From the NCBI GenBank assembly GCA_022495995.1, contig JAFEMH010000756.1, positions 248,001-312,000 of the forward strand: a stretch of DNA of 64,000 nt, written 5' to 3'. Below, piece by piece: positions 11,283 through 22,764 of this stretch. The stretch's first letter is position 1. Each line of letters starts with the position of its first letter. The position numbers were made by a program, and so were the translations under genes. The stretch is from Adenophora triphylla var. japonica. Its lineage: Eukaryota; Streptophyta; Magnoliopsida; Asterales; Campanulaceae. The notes beneath the pieces are model-generated. The model had not been told where the DNA came from. It was given only the letters and a program-made list of their open reading frames with translations, and did no database searches.

Positions 11283-12542
11283 TCATCTGTGTCGCGGCTT
11301 AGGTTCATTATGGTAGAGGACATAGTAGTCGAATTTCCCTGATGGTTCCCCAAGTGTCCCTACACTGGTATCACCGAATTCGAACCTTTCTTTCAACTTT
11401 TGCTGAGAAGAAGCTTTCTTATTCTTGGTAGGACGATCCTCGTTTATCTCATCTTGATAGTCCCTCTCGAGACAGTCTGGGAAGTCACAGACATCCCACC
11501 AAATGTGTTCGACAGCTGGTGGTGGGATTGGAGCCTCGGGCTGAGCTGCGCCGAAGCGGTTTTGAGTTGAGCTGGATTGAGAGGATTTACTGGAATAGAT
11601 GACATAGTAATCAAACTTTCCAGATGGCTCTCCGAGGGTTCCCACTGCGGGATCACCAGCTTCATATCTTGCCTTCAACTTTTGTTGGGAAGAGGGCTTT
11701 GTTCTCCTCTTTGGGGGACAGTCTTCACTGATTTCATCTTGGTGGTCTCTTTCAAGGCAATCGGGATAGTCGCAGACATCCCACCAAATGTGTTCGACAG
11801 CTGGTTGTGGGTCCGGGGCCTCGATATGCTGATTGCTGGGTTCGCTTGGAAGCAAATGATTGGATCCCGAGGGGTAACGGGAGGCATTAGAAACTGGGGG
11901 AGCAGACACGTATTTGTCCTTTAGGGGAGCTCCAGTCAGATGGGAAATTTTCAAGGTTCCGAAATGGCGTATGGCTTCCTCGATCCAGGCCTGCTGCTCG
12001 TTCTGACGTTCCTCGAGAGCCCTGACGGCTAACCATACTTCCTACATTGTTCGGAAGCTTCCTGGAGGTAAAGTCTCATTTCCATTGCTAATATCTGTTT
12101 GGACAGCTCGGGAAGCACTGGGATTTGCCCAGTGGGTGCCATTCTGAGGAGGAACATTTGACTGCTGACCCATCCCTGACTGCTGTTTTAGATCAAACTG
12201 TGGTGGCGGTATTTTGAGCTGTTTCTTGGGGACTGGCTAACCTGTAAGCCGAGAGGCAGGGGTTCTGGCAGTAGTTGCATAAGAGGCTGGTGGTGGAATC
12301 CTGACATACTCGGGGCGACCGAGAGTGAGATTAGGGTCCTCCTCTTCTTCCACGGTGAAAGCGCCGTCGGGATTGGGACGGGCAATCAAACCATGGCTCC
12401 TAATAGCCTCCAAAAGCCTATTCATTTGTGCTTCCTACCGCAGTCTCATTTGTTCGACCAACTAGATCCAATGCTGGTCTGTCTGAGGGATCCCGGAAGG
12501 CGGAGTGGTATTGTCCCCATTGTTACCAGCTGATGCAGACAT
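11283..12542 (-). pseudogene. Gag-like gene with a duplicated ~95-residue domain
   Basis: The likely start is MSASAGNNGDNTTPPSG at 12542, followed by a glutamine/proline-rich N-terminal part interrupted by two TAG codons (near 12470 and 12435) and later frame breaks. The 3' frame (11954-11283, 223 residues) holds two copies of one domain, each running from HIWWDVCD, PDCLERD, QDEI and SSQQKLK to VGTLGEPSGKFDYYV. Copies are 285 bp apart, an in-frame duplication of 95 codons. By position between leader and protease it should be gag. The domain itself is not one I recognise, and it lacks a CCHC knuckle, although each copy has a C-x4-C (CDYPDC/CDFPDC). Confidence 0.6.
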
Positions 12543-12729
12543 TCTGAAAATCGGAGTTGAAGCGAACGGTGAAGCTGACGATGCGCTTGATTCTCCCCAA
12601 CTAGCCAGACGGTGACCCGGTGTCCGTACCCAAGCCTTGCGAGGTGCTGCGGGAGGAAGATATAAGGGAGGTTCAGACTTTGGGAGTTGAATAAAAAGGG
12701 TAGGTATTTGGGCTCAGGGCTCATACAAC

Positions 12730-14025
12730 ATGCGGTTATTTGTTTTCGTTTACTTAAAACATGTTTTATTAAAACCTAAGTGGTTGGAAAAGATTGCTCT
12801 TTTTTTTACTATTCTGAATCCTGGACCAGTGGGACCCATCACTACACCTGCGGGCCCTCAACCTGTAATCTCGAACAAGGGTTCCGTAGGGCAAGCGGGT
12901 CCCACCGACCAAAAAGGAAAACGAACCTAAGGTCTGGCGGATCATGAAGTCTTAACGCGCACTCGATGTAAATTACCGGCGAAGCCAGCGCCGAGGATCA
13001 AGATCGGGTTAAGGTGCATGACGAAAAGCCGGCATGACCTTGACTGATAATAGTCCACAAGGGATCTTGATTCGTCGTTGGTTAAGCAGTAATTAAACAT
13101 GGACTGGGCGTTAATCCTTGATGACTCGGTGTCATACCGGGAGCCGGTGCATAAGCCGTGCGGTTCAAAGTCAAAGTCCGAGCCCCAGTCAAGATCGAGT
13201 CAAAGTTCATGATGGAAAACCAACAAGACTTCGACTGAGTTAGGTCCGCGGGGGATCCTGACTTGGCACGTTGACTAGGGTTTGACCTACGCGGGGCATG
13301 TACTGACACAGTCTGACACCGACCGGACCAAAACCAACCGAGTATCGGAAAAAGTGTGTCACGGACAAGTGCAGGATCGACACGAGGATAAACCAATGGC
13401 TGTTTGGGTCATCCCGTGCTCGCACCGAGAGGCGTAGTAAGGCTTCCCAGGCTGCTACTGAGATTTCTCGGGTTAAGGACATAGTGTGTAGTGTAAGGTC
13501 GACGTGTGCGTAGTGTGCAGCAGACTATCTTCTTTTTTTAGTAAAAATATAAATTTTCAAATGTGTCTTAAAAGCATGATGCATGCAAAAAAGATTTTTT
13601 TTAAAGGAAATTATTATTATTTTAAAAAAAAAAACATTTTCGAAAATATATTTTTTTTGAAAGCATGTAAGCACATAAAGTTTAACAGTTAAAGAAATTA
13701 ATCCGACAGTCAAAATCTGACTTTTTCGGGACGGTCAGACCAAAATCCACGCATCGAGGGAAAACACACACAACAAAAAGGTTTCAAGTGTTGGGACAGA
13801 AGTTTGACCCACACAAGTTTTTTTTTTTTTTTGAAAAAAAACAAGTTTTTATTTATTTTGAAAAACAAGTTTTTTTTTTTTTGAAATGACACCTAGTACG
13901 TGGCATTGTTATACCATATTTTATCCATGACTCCAATAAGGAGGCGTTAACAGAAAAGTTAATGGTTTCCCGCCTATATATTTAGTATCATTTTTTATTA
14001 TTATTTTTTTTAAAAGCTTAATTTG
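12730..14025 (-). other. Untranslated leader of the minus-strand retroelement
   Basis: This long region between primer-binding site and gag has no credible gene. Parts of it match the leader beginning at 63206 in the plus-strand copy: both encode, without obvious meaning, a RVD-ALVRDTL-GWF string and share GC-rich blocks. Poly(A)/poly(T) runs lie at 13600-13880. Confidence 0.6.
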
Positions 14026-14044
14026 GTCCCCGGCGGAGTCGCCA
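14026..14044 (-). promoter_or_regulatory. Primer-binding site
   Basis: The minus strand reads TGGCGACTCCGCCGGGGAC one base after the LTR end. The plus-strand copy has TGGCGACTCCGCTGGGGAC in the same position (63187). A TGG start matches the CCA end of a priming tRNA. I do not assign the tRNA. Confidence 0.75.
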
Positions 14045-14045
14045 C

Positions 14046-15762
14046 TTTGATGATGCCCGGTTTTTCTTTTGTTTGAAAATTATTTTTTTAACGGAGTCGC
14101 CACGCCGTTTTTAGTTGAAGGGTCAAAACTTTGAAAAATGCCCAAAATTAGAGAAAATGAGTTCGGAGGTCACGTTACACTCCGGGAAGAACGTTTGGCG
14201 TTCACCCGGAATGCCTCGTACGACGAGTCTTCCTCACTTGAAAGTTTTTTTTGTGTGTATGTGTGTTTCTTTTTAAAAAGGGACTTTCTTAAAAAGGGAA
14301 TTTTTGTGAAAATAACTGGAATTCTAGGGACTGAACTAAAAAACAGTTTGAAAACAGTGATTAAACTGAAAATAACAGAAAACTGAGGAACTCTTTGCAG
14401 GTGACAATGTCATCCGCGTGGAGGAGATTGTAGAGCAATCTCATTCGTGCGGATAGCCCTGCAGGTCAATATTTTTTTACAGTTTTCAGTTTAGTCACTG
14501 TAATTTCCAGAAAGTTAACTGGATTTACAGGACTTAACTGTGATTGTAACTGAAAGCAGAAAATGAAGGAATTGAATGGATTTTTGGCATCCATGTTTTG
14601 TTCTCTCTTTCCCTAGACTTTGGTTAGTGGTCATAATTGATGAATTCACTTAACCAAGTCATCCCGGGGGTATGTTAGGACTTGAAAACACTTCATTTGC
14701 TAGAAGGAAGTGGAATTTTGACATAAAAAGTAAATTGACAAGAGAGTTAGGTCAAGATGTATCAACTTTAGAGGAAGATCTCTAAGGTGGTCATCAGATG
14801 ACCATCCTTGAGATCTATACTCAAGTGTATCTCCTACATCTTGTGTGACCTATTTTGTAAGTCTAGATGATTTTCATGCAAGGAAAGTGTTTCAAGGTGA
14901 GCATCTTAGACATGGGAAGGGGGATTTGCAAGGAAGTAAAAAATAATATGGACCATTTAGAAGTGGTCACATATGAAAATTGACTCCAAAATGACCATCT
15001 TCTAGGTCAAGCAAGCAAGTACCAAGTAATGTAAAAGGGGAGTGGGGAATGACATAAAAGTAAAGGAAAATGTGGATCACCTTAGAAGATCATTCATGGA
15101 AATGGATTCCAAGAAAATCCTCTTGGATCCTTGGGACAAGAGGGGAAAGGGGGTTCAAACAACAAGTAATAACAAGCACTTTACATCATTTATGTATGAA
15201 AATGTATGTATGAGTGAGTTTTAAGTAGGGAATAACAAGGGTATTACCAATGTTTCTTGAACTTGTGTGTAGGGTTTGAAGGTTTCAAAGGCTTAGGGGT
15301 GGTTTGGGATGGATTTGATGTTCAATTTGGTGTTGGATTTTGAATTGTGAAGGTGTGAAGGGCTATTTGGGAATGTATTTTGACAGCATAACAGTAGGTT
15401 TTCGTATTTTTTGAGTTTTTTCTGTCTTGTTAAACTGAGGGAGAAGGGTTGTATTTATAGGTTGTCTGGATGACAATCTTATCCATGTGGACAAGATTGT
15501 AGGTACAATTTCATCCGCGCGGATGACCCCAGCAGCGTGCCTGATCCTGTGCAGAAAGCAGTTTTGATAATTTGCTCTTTGTCAATATTTCCTTTTTATT
15601 GGAAATGACAAATTTTCAGCGAGATATTTGTCAATTTTTTTAATTCCTAAGAGGTCCTTCCTCATTCAAATTGTCAAAATAATGTCCAAAATGCCCCTAA
15701 ATGATCATAAATCATTAATTTAGGCTGACGGAACATTAACGATCCAGATTGAGGTACTTACA
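14046..15762 (-). repeat. LTR (about 1.7 kb) of the minus-strand Tat-type element
   Basis: On the minus strand it begins TGTAAGTACCTCAATCTGGA and ends CATCATCAAA, next to the PBS. The plus-strand LTR begins TGTAAGTACCCAAATCCGGA and ends CATCATCACA, and the two also share an R/U5 block (the CGTTCCGGGTGCAC-like region near 14170-14220). The terminal CA is mutated here. The interior includes the pair of motifs ATCCGCGTGGA and ATCCGCGCGGATGA. Confidence 0.75.
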
Positions 15763-16845
15763 GGGGGCAGAAGGAGAGTTGATAAAAAAATATAAGCAAA
15801 AAAATATTTTTAACGGTGGGGGTGGGTGGGGATTGGAGGGGTGGCAATAGAATTGATAAAAAAATTAATATGAGCAAAAACAAAATTTGGCGGGGTAGGT
15901 GGGTGGGGTGGAGGGGCGGCAGGAGAGTTGATAAAAAAAATATGAGCAAAATTTTTTTGTCGAGGGTGAGGGAGGAGTGGTGGTGTGGGGTGGGGGTGAT
16001 GGGAGGATAGTGGAGGGGCGGCAGGAAAGTTGTTAAAAATAATATGAGCAAAAAAATATTGACGGGGGGTGGGGGTGGGGGATGAGTGGTTGGGTTGGGG
16101 GTGTAGTGGGGGTGATGGTGGTGGGAGTTGAGAGGTGTGGGTGGGTGGTGGTGGTGTTTTGGGGTGATAGTGTTAAAAAGTATTTTTCGAAAAATGTTTT
16201 GAGTATGAGAAATTCGGAAGTATTTTTTCTTAGAGAATAAGCCTATTTTTCATTTACCGAAAAATCTTTTTCGTTAACTTTATTTTTCGATGGTTATCAA
16301 ACATCGAAAATTGGGATAACGTTTTCCGGAAAAATGTTTTCCTCATTTTTCGATGTGTGGTAACCATTGAAAAATAAAGTTAACGAAAAAGATTTTCTGA
16401 TCAATGAAAAATAGGCTTGTTTTCTAAGAAAAATGTTTTCCGTATTTCTCATTCTCAAAATATTTTTCGAAAAATGTTTTTTAACATCACCCCCACTACA
16501 CCCACCTCCCTCGTCAAATTCTTTTTTGCTCATTTTTATCAACCCTCCTGTCGGTCCTCCAACCCCCTCCCCGTCAATTTTTTTTTTGCCCATATTAATT
16601 TGTTTATCAATTTTCCTACCGTCCCTCCAAACCCTCCTGTCAAAAAAAAAATTCGCTCAAATTTTATTTTATCAACTCTCTTGCCGTCCCTACAAACCTG
16701 TAAAAAAAATTTACTCATATTAAAATGTTTTCTAGAAAATATTTTTCTAAGATTTACCAAACAACCGAAAGTTATATTTCGGAAAACATTTTCATTTTCT
16801 AAAAATTGTTTTCAAGAAAACATTTTTGCCCAAACAAACATAGCC
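15763..16845. mobile_element. Second foldback element, left end truncated
   Basis: The sequence is a large imperfect palindrome centred near 16325. The inner arms (about 16165-16310 and 16335-16485) share TTTTTCGAAAAATGTTTT, AATAGGCTT and CGAAAAAGATTTT-type segments. The outer arms are G-rich GATAAAAAAAT/GAGCAAAAA units on the left and their complements on the right. The right end reads CCCAAACAAACATAGCC followed by TTA (16846-16848), matching the terminus type and TSD of the element at 129-2876. The left terminus is missing because an LTR abuts at 15762. No transposase is encoded. Confidence 0.7.
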
Positions 16846-16893
16846 TTAATGTTGACAAGAAATGACATGGATCTGGTGTGGTGTGGCATTGAT

Positions 16894-17253
16894 ATTGGCA
16901 GTATCACTGGATTTTTTATGCCGAAAGTATTTTGTATTCTACTATTACTAGACTTGCTGCTAGACTTACTACAGATTGCATTCCATTATTTGTTAAATTT
17001 GCGTTGTATATATAAATTATATATAGGTCATTTAGTCATCTAATATTAACGAGGAAAAAAGGTAGAATGCAAACAATTGCATAATTATGTGGCCTAAATT
17101 TCAGAGCATCATAAATACTAGTATTAGATTAGAGGCCAATAATCATTAATTAATATTTCCGTTAATTATCTGCATCAACATTGTCAACTTTGTGACATGA
17201 ATATAATTCCATCCAAAACACGATAATAAATTCTGGATAAGTTAGCCAATTAA
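16894..17253. repeat. Intact copy of a duplicated 360-bp sequence (paralogous empty site)
   Basis: This block (ATTGGCAGTATCACTGG to GTTAGCCAATTAA) is repeated a second time as 17375-17485 plus 23431-23668. The second copy is interrupted between TATATAAA and TTATATATAGG, which are continuous here at 17016/17017. The copies are near identical outside the insertion, so the duplication is recent. Confidence 0.85.
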
Positions 17254-17373
17254 ACCGAAGGCTCCAAGGCTCCTGAAACCGAAGGAACAATTAAACCCAC
17301 AGGATCCCCCGGGGGGATCGAACCCAGGACCTCCCCGAAGAGAGGCCGGCAAGATACCACTCGGCCAAGAGAC
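17254..17373 (-). mobile_element. tRNA-derived SINE or tRNA-like pseudogene
   Basis: On the minus strand it begins GGTCTCTTGGCCGAGTGGTA. TGGCCGAGTGGT (17367-17356) fits the RNA polymerase III A box, and GGTTCGATCCC (17324-17314), 32 bp on, fits the B box. These are the split promoter of a tRNA gene. The downstream part is unrelated to a tRNA, and no poly(A) tail or clear target duplication is visible. It could be a tRNA-derived SINE or a tRNA pseudogene. It sits exactly between the two copies of the duplicated 360-bp block. Confidence 0.55.
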
Positions 17374-17499
17374 CATTGGTAGTATCACTGGATTTTTTAT
17401 GCCGAAACTATGTTGTATTCTAGACTTGCTAGACTTACTACAGATTTCATTCCATTATTTGTTAAATTTGCGTTGTATATATAAACTAGTACTCAAAAG

Positions 17500-17518
17500 C
17501 CCGTGCCATTGACACGGG
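17500..17518 (-). other. Helitron 3' subterminal hairpin
   Basis: CCCGTG (17500-17505) and CACGGG (17513-17518) form a perfect 6-bp stem with a 7-nt loop. It lies 10 bp from the CTAG terminus (17486-17489), the usual position of the Helitron termination hairpin. Confidence 0.85.
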
Positions 17519-20399
17519 TCAGTATGGAAAGGGAGACAGTATGGAAAGTGAAAGACGTGGGGAAACTGAAATCGCATGCTAACTATATGACATTTTAAAT
17601 GTAATTTTAAACCATTTCAAATATATGAAGTGCAAAGATATTTATCTGGGAGTTGAAATTTTTTGAGAGAGGGTACATGAGAAACCATTGAAATCCCATA
17701 TTTAAAATAAAATCAGACATTCAGAAGAAGTAAAATTAGAATGTAACAAAAAGTTAAATAGTGAGCTTTTTGTGAGATAATGTTGAAGATATAAAAAAAT
17801 CTTTACCTTGGAGTTGAAAGTGAAAGCAAAAACACACTTAAATTTGTCAATGTAAACCTTCAAGAGATGAATTGATATGGGAGCAACCATTAACATACGC
17901 TTGATACACCGAGAAATTATAAGCATTCTAAGAGTAAATTACAGATCAATGATAGAGTGGCTTTACTAAGCGTCAACGTTCTTCTTTCTCAATCAATCTT
18001 GATGAATGTGAACGTATAGACATCATGCTCAATCAGTGTACTTTGATAGACGATTTGTAATTTAGAGTATAGAATCAGTACAATTAATTTTGATAATATA
18101 TAATCCCACAAAACGATCAAGTTATTAATCATAAAGATTTATTTTTATTCTTGCTCAAAATTAAATTTGACTTTAATTTTGAGACAGATAACTCAAAAAA
18201 TTCACAAAAATATAAGCTACTACTTTCTCCGTCTCAAAATGAATATTCATTTTTGTTTTTAATCAAGAACTAAAATAAATGCCAAATTTTATTAATATAC
18301 ACCAAAAGCTTACATGTACTAACACGTACTAACGGTACACATGGAATTACCTAACTTTATTTCTTATAAAAAGATCATCCTATTCTCTCCTCTTCTCTTT
18401 GTATATATGGTGATCCAATTCTTCTTTGCTTTTGCTTTCATGACAACTCTCATGGAACCTACACTTTCACAATGCAATAACATAACAGAACCATGAAGCT
18501 AAAGTATCATAGTTTCAACATTACAATCTGAAAAGGTAAATAGGATTGAAAAAAAATATAGCAAAAATATGTCGACCATCAGACATATAAGAACCCATAA
18601 ATACCACTTCTAATACACTAAAGGAATTTAAGCAAGCTTCAAGGCCAAAATATAAATGCAATCTCATAAAACCCAGCTTTAATATTAGCAATATAACTCA
18701 CTTGAAGACCCCATTAACATTGTTTATTGACAGTTTTGATCAGCAAAGTTTCTGAAAACAAATGAGCCATATGGTAATATTAATGAAGAACTCTTACAAC
18801 TGTTCACCTGGGCGTACATCTCCAACAACAGACTTGAAGTGTCGAGGAAAGATGAGCACAATCCTCATAAGCTTCTACCAACTATAGAACACCAGCTTTA
18901 AGTTGCGATCTGCAACAACGGAGAAAATAGTTAATGTGTTGGCTCCTTCTTCTCCAATCTAAGATAATTTAGCACAAATAGTAACAAAATATTGCAAAAT
19001 TCAATTCTAGATATTTAGAGGGAGATCAATAATAATGATGTAGTCTTCTAAATTCAATTCAAACTCCAAACAACTAAGGCAGACATGTTCTACATAAACT
19101 CAAGATCAAATAAAAGAGTTAAATTACTCCCTCTCTCCCAAGATAAATAATAAATGTAGTCTACTATATTTTTCTTATTTGAAAATGCGACATTTGTTTT
19201 GGGACAAAATTAAAAAGTATAACAAAACGAATCTTCGTGGAAGCTGAAGACCATAGGGCCAATTCCCAAACTGTCATTTCTACACACCGCCTTCCCCTCC
19301 TCCTACTCCAAATTATTCCCTGCCACTGCTCCATAAAAAATAATGAACTATGCACTAACCTCCTTATTAACCCTAGCAATTCTATGCATAACTCTTCCTT
19401 CTTCTTCTCATTGTTTTTATCGGTAGCCACCAACACAAAATCCTTCCCATTCCTCCAAAATGCATCCTTCAACTCTTCCCAATTGACCCATCATCTTTAA
19501 TCGCAACCCAATTATTCAGATCCTCGGGAGGTTACTTCCAAATCATAGGCAGTTTACAATTTCAGCTATGTTGTGAGAGGGTACTCCCACTCCCCCAAAG
19601 TAAGAGCCTTCAATGTACAACATTTTATGATTAATATATTTAAAGTAAGATATTACTGAAAGAAAAATTCTATATGAAACTAAAACCCAATTTTAAGGAA
19701 AGAATTAATGAAGAACACAATTTAAAAATTTTCTAAAACTTATCAATTCCCTACTCTTTCTCTCTCTCACACAAAGTGATGATACTTGCACTGTTGTACA
19801 TATGAACAGTATTAGCCAGTTTTTTATCCTCACATTATAAAGTGTTTTACCAAAATACTGAACTTATTTGGATATATCCTTAATTTGTTAACTACCGTGT
19901 AATTTGTCTTTTGCATTATGTATTCTTAGTAGTAATTTTACAATCTCTTTTCTTTATGCATATTACTCCCACTTGTTATTGATAAGCACAATTTCACCCC
20001 CTTCGTAGGACAATGAAACGTAAGCAAAACAAAAGGCTATTCTCTTACTGTGTTAAGTATAGCAGTACAAAATAGAAGCCACATTAATGACAAACCATAA
20101 TATATAATTTTTCTCAATCCCAAAAGTCTGATGAACAATTTATCAAAACAAAAGGACTAAAACCCAGCTTGCCTAGGCAGAAACATGAAGTACTCCTTTT
20201 TTAAATAGTTTGGGGCTGCTTTGAAAGAGTTGTCTATCAATAGTTACCTTTGGGACGGATGAAGTACTACTTTATAATTTGAGAATCATGAAAACGGATG
20301 AAGTGCTACTTTTTAAACAGGTTGGGGCAGCCTTAAAAGGCTATCAATCAATAGTTATTTTGGGACGGATGAACTACTACTTTATAATTTAAAAATCAT

Positions 20400-20850
20400 G
20401 AAATTGAACCAAAATTCACAACCCAGCTTGGCTAAACAGAGACATGAAAAATAATAACACCGGGTTATAGAAAATCAAAACAAAAGAACTAAAAAAAAAC
20501 AATTACACAGTTACTTCTAAGATAATTAAGAGAAATCATCGTCAGAACATAGAAGTGCAGTTATGCAAACCCTTATAATATAGAGCTTCTCCCTCATTTG
20601 CCCGACCATTTTCTTCAACTTGCTCAACGTTAGTATTTATATTTACATATAAAACAGATGAACTAAAATTCACAATCCAGCTTGCCTAAGAAGATATATG
20701 AAAACTAATAATATCGGGTTATAGAAAATCAAAACAAAAGAACTAAAAAACTAATTACAAAGTTACTTCTAAGATAACTAACAGAAATCATCATCAGAAC
20801 ATATAAGCAAAGTTATGTAAACCCTCATAATATAGAGCTTCCCCTCATGA
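20400..20850. repeat. Imperfect tandem duplication inside the Helitron
   Basis: Two ~200-bp copies (about 20405-20605 and 20660-20845) share AATTCACAA-CCAGCTTG, CGGGTTATAGAAAATCAAAA, AGTTACTTCTAAGATAA and ATAATATAGAGCTTC. Just upstream, a shorter pair repeats CTATCAATAGTTA and GGGACGGATGAA (20215-20290 and 20325-20395). Confidence 0.7.
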
Positions 20851-22330
20851 ATCCAAATTTCAGTTAGCATATGCTTTATATGTCTATGTATTGGCATCTT
20901 CAGCAGCAAGCAGGAGAATCTCGTACGTGTCCAGGAAGCAAATTATCCATTGTGATTAATCCAGGAAGCAAATTATCCATGAAAAACAGTCTTTTAATTA
21001 ATTAAATAATATATGTCCCAACATTCGTGTCTTTATTTGTTCTGTTTTAACTCCCTATCGGCATCGGCTTCGGGAGTTTTTCAAGGATTATCAATGACCT
21101 ACTTGTGCATACAAAAGCAGTCAAAACAAATTCATGTTGGTAAGCCACCTATGATGAAGAAACATTCCTACTTAGTGATGTCCTATATTTGGTCAGCTAC
21201 AGAGATTATATTAGTTTTTGTAACTCAACACAAATTCATGTTTGGTAAGCCACCAGACCAGGTTTAATCTACCGAGTAGAGTGGCCATCTGAGAACTTTG
21301 TCTTGTAGTATATATTACATGCTTTTGGTTTGATACTTGATGTTTTCTTTTACTTTCATATGTTATAGGTTATGTGGTTTATTCTGACCCTTTAAAGTTA
21401 ATTACAAACTTAACAGATGACATTGACAGCTATTGCAAGAAGAAGAAAATTATTGAATGACAATGTGCTCACTGCATTGGCTGAAGGTTCCAGGGAAATT
21501 ATTGATTTATCAGATTCAAAACTTTCTGATCTTGGTTTATCGAAAGTAGCAGAGACTTGCAAAAATGTGAGGGCCGTGGATATAAGGTAATGTTTCATTA
21601 CCCAACGCATATACTCCCTGCGTCCCACTAAAAGTTACACTTTTTGCCAAAAAGGTTGTCCCATTAAAAGTTACACATTCCAAAATGGAAAATTTAAAAT
21701 ACTTCGCATACTCACAGCAGCAGAAGAACTGGGTATAGTCACAACACACAAAATTTTGTAAAATTCCCTCAAAAGTCAAAACTGGACTCTCATTTAGGGA
21801 TAAAGGTAGCAAGTAATTCTCCTGACTCCTATCATTGTAACTGCAATGGTTTATTGAAAAATATACTCTCTTGTGTAAAATACAGTCCTTACTCCTTTGC
21901 GATTCGCTGGGGAAGGGGAATTCAAAACTGAGCCTCATTCGCTGGGGAAGGGAAATTCAAAACTGAGCCTCATTCAATAAATAAATCTACCCAAAAAAAT
22001 AGTCTCAAAAACACAGTTGCCTTGACCCAAAATATACTAATAAGTCATGTTCTTTATATAGAAAAACATTATTATGCATCCTCAACAAAAACCCTTTTAT
22101 GACTTAAAAACCTATAATAAAGCTTCTCATGAATCCAAATTTCAGTTAGCATATGCTTTATATGTCTATGTATTGGCATCTACGTGTCCATGAAGCAAAT
22201 TATCCATTGTGATTAATCCAGGAAGCAAGGTCTTTATTTGTTCTGTTTTAACCGCCTATCGGCATCAGCTTCGGGAGTTTTTCAAGGATTATCAATGACC
22301 TACTTGTGCATACAAAAGCAGTCAACAACA
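20845..22330. repeat. Direct repeats about 1.2 kb apart inside the Helitron
   Basis: The block ATGAATCCAAATTTCAGTTA to TGTGCATACAAAAGCAGTCAA occurs at about 20848-21124 and again at about 22129-22325, the second copy with small deletions. The exon-like fragment at 21417 lies between them. The arrangement suggests a segment was duplicated within the element. Confidence 0.75.
21417..21586 (+). pseudogene. Captured exon, leucine-rich-repeat-like
   Basis: An open exon-like block follows an AG (TTAACAG) and ends at a GT (AAG/GTAATG). It encodes NVLTALAEGSREIIDLSDSK, then LSDLGLSKVAETCKNV and RAVDIR. The spacing IDLSDSKLSDLGL-KVAETC resembles the repeats of plant LRR/RNI-type (F-box-like) proteins. 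It is antisense relative to the Helitron. It is a fragment without partner exons nearby, and the family assignment is tentative. Confidence 0.4.
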
Positions 22331-22450
22331 GCAAGGATCGCAACGAAGAACTGGGTTAGGCATTCAATCAAACAGCTTATGTGCACACAAAAGCATAAAG
22401 AATTAATGAAGTAATGACAACAGATTCACAAACAAAATACCCCTAAAAGT

Positions 22451-22452
<2 letters not shown>

Positions 22453-22486
<34 letters not shown>
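22453..22486. repeat. (GA)n microsatellite
   Basis: A pure GA run of about 34 bp inside the Helitron. Confidence 0.9.
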
Positions 22487-22488
<2 letters not shown>

Positions 22489-22557
22489 AGAGAAAGCGTA
22501 CCTGAAACACTATCTAGAACAGCATCAACCGCAACATTAGTCAGTTGATTCCTCTCA

Positions 22558-22764
22558 TTCCGACCATTTCGGTTCACTCATCTGACAAAATTTCTTATAA
22601 GAATTCAATCTAAACTCAAGCATCCAATCAAGTTCATTCTTTCTTAAAGAGATTAACCTAATTGTTTCCTCAGAAAGTCCCTTAGGGATAGTAAAAGAGT
22701 CAATATCTTGATTAAACCCCCATTTATAATCACGATTAAGAAATTTCTGAGGTGGGTCATCGTT
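22558..22764 (-). pseudogene. sufB: Captured fragment of a plastid SufB gene
   Basis: The minus-strand frame encodes NRDYKWGFNQDIDSF, IPKGLSEETIRLISLRKNE, WMLEFRLNSYKKF and SEPKWS. This is the strongly conserved N-terminal part of SufB (KGLSEETIR, KNEP-WMLEFRL, EP-W). SufB is the scaffold subunit of the SufBCD iron-sulfur cluster assembly complex of chloroplasts. Only about 70 of roughly 500 residues are present. The preceding 45 codons (up to 22899) are low-complexity and not a recognisable transit peptide, and a stop follows directly after WSE. It lies near the 5' end of the Helitron in sense orientation, so it is a captured exon. It is not a working gene. Confidence 0.85.

Larger units (their letters stand above)
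10111..15762 (-). mobile_element. Truncated long-LTR Tat-type element, minus strand
   Basis: Read on the minus strand, the element has an LTR (15762 to 14046), a primer-binding site (14044-14026), a long leader (to about 12545), a gag-like gene (12542-11283), a spacer, and a short pre-protease segment (10545-10112). It is cut off there, so protease, RT, integrase and the 3' LTR are absent. LTR, leader and pre-protease segment are all homologous to the plus-strand element at 58300-64000, so they belong to one family. Its upstream end (15762) sits directly against the foldback element, and its downstream end is fused to gag of another retroelement. Confidence 0.75.

Noticed and set aside
18222..19213. 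Other CTCCGTCTC / CTCCCTCTCTCCC sequences in the Helitron as full MITEs
   Set aside because: Ends do not pair convincingly over a sensible length; probably scraps.
21613..21690. Single Stowaway-type end (CTCCCTGCGTCCCACTAAAA)
   Set aside because: No matching second terminus or TA pair was found nearby; it is at most a fragment within the Helitron.
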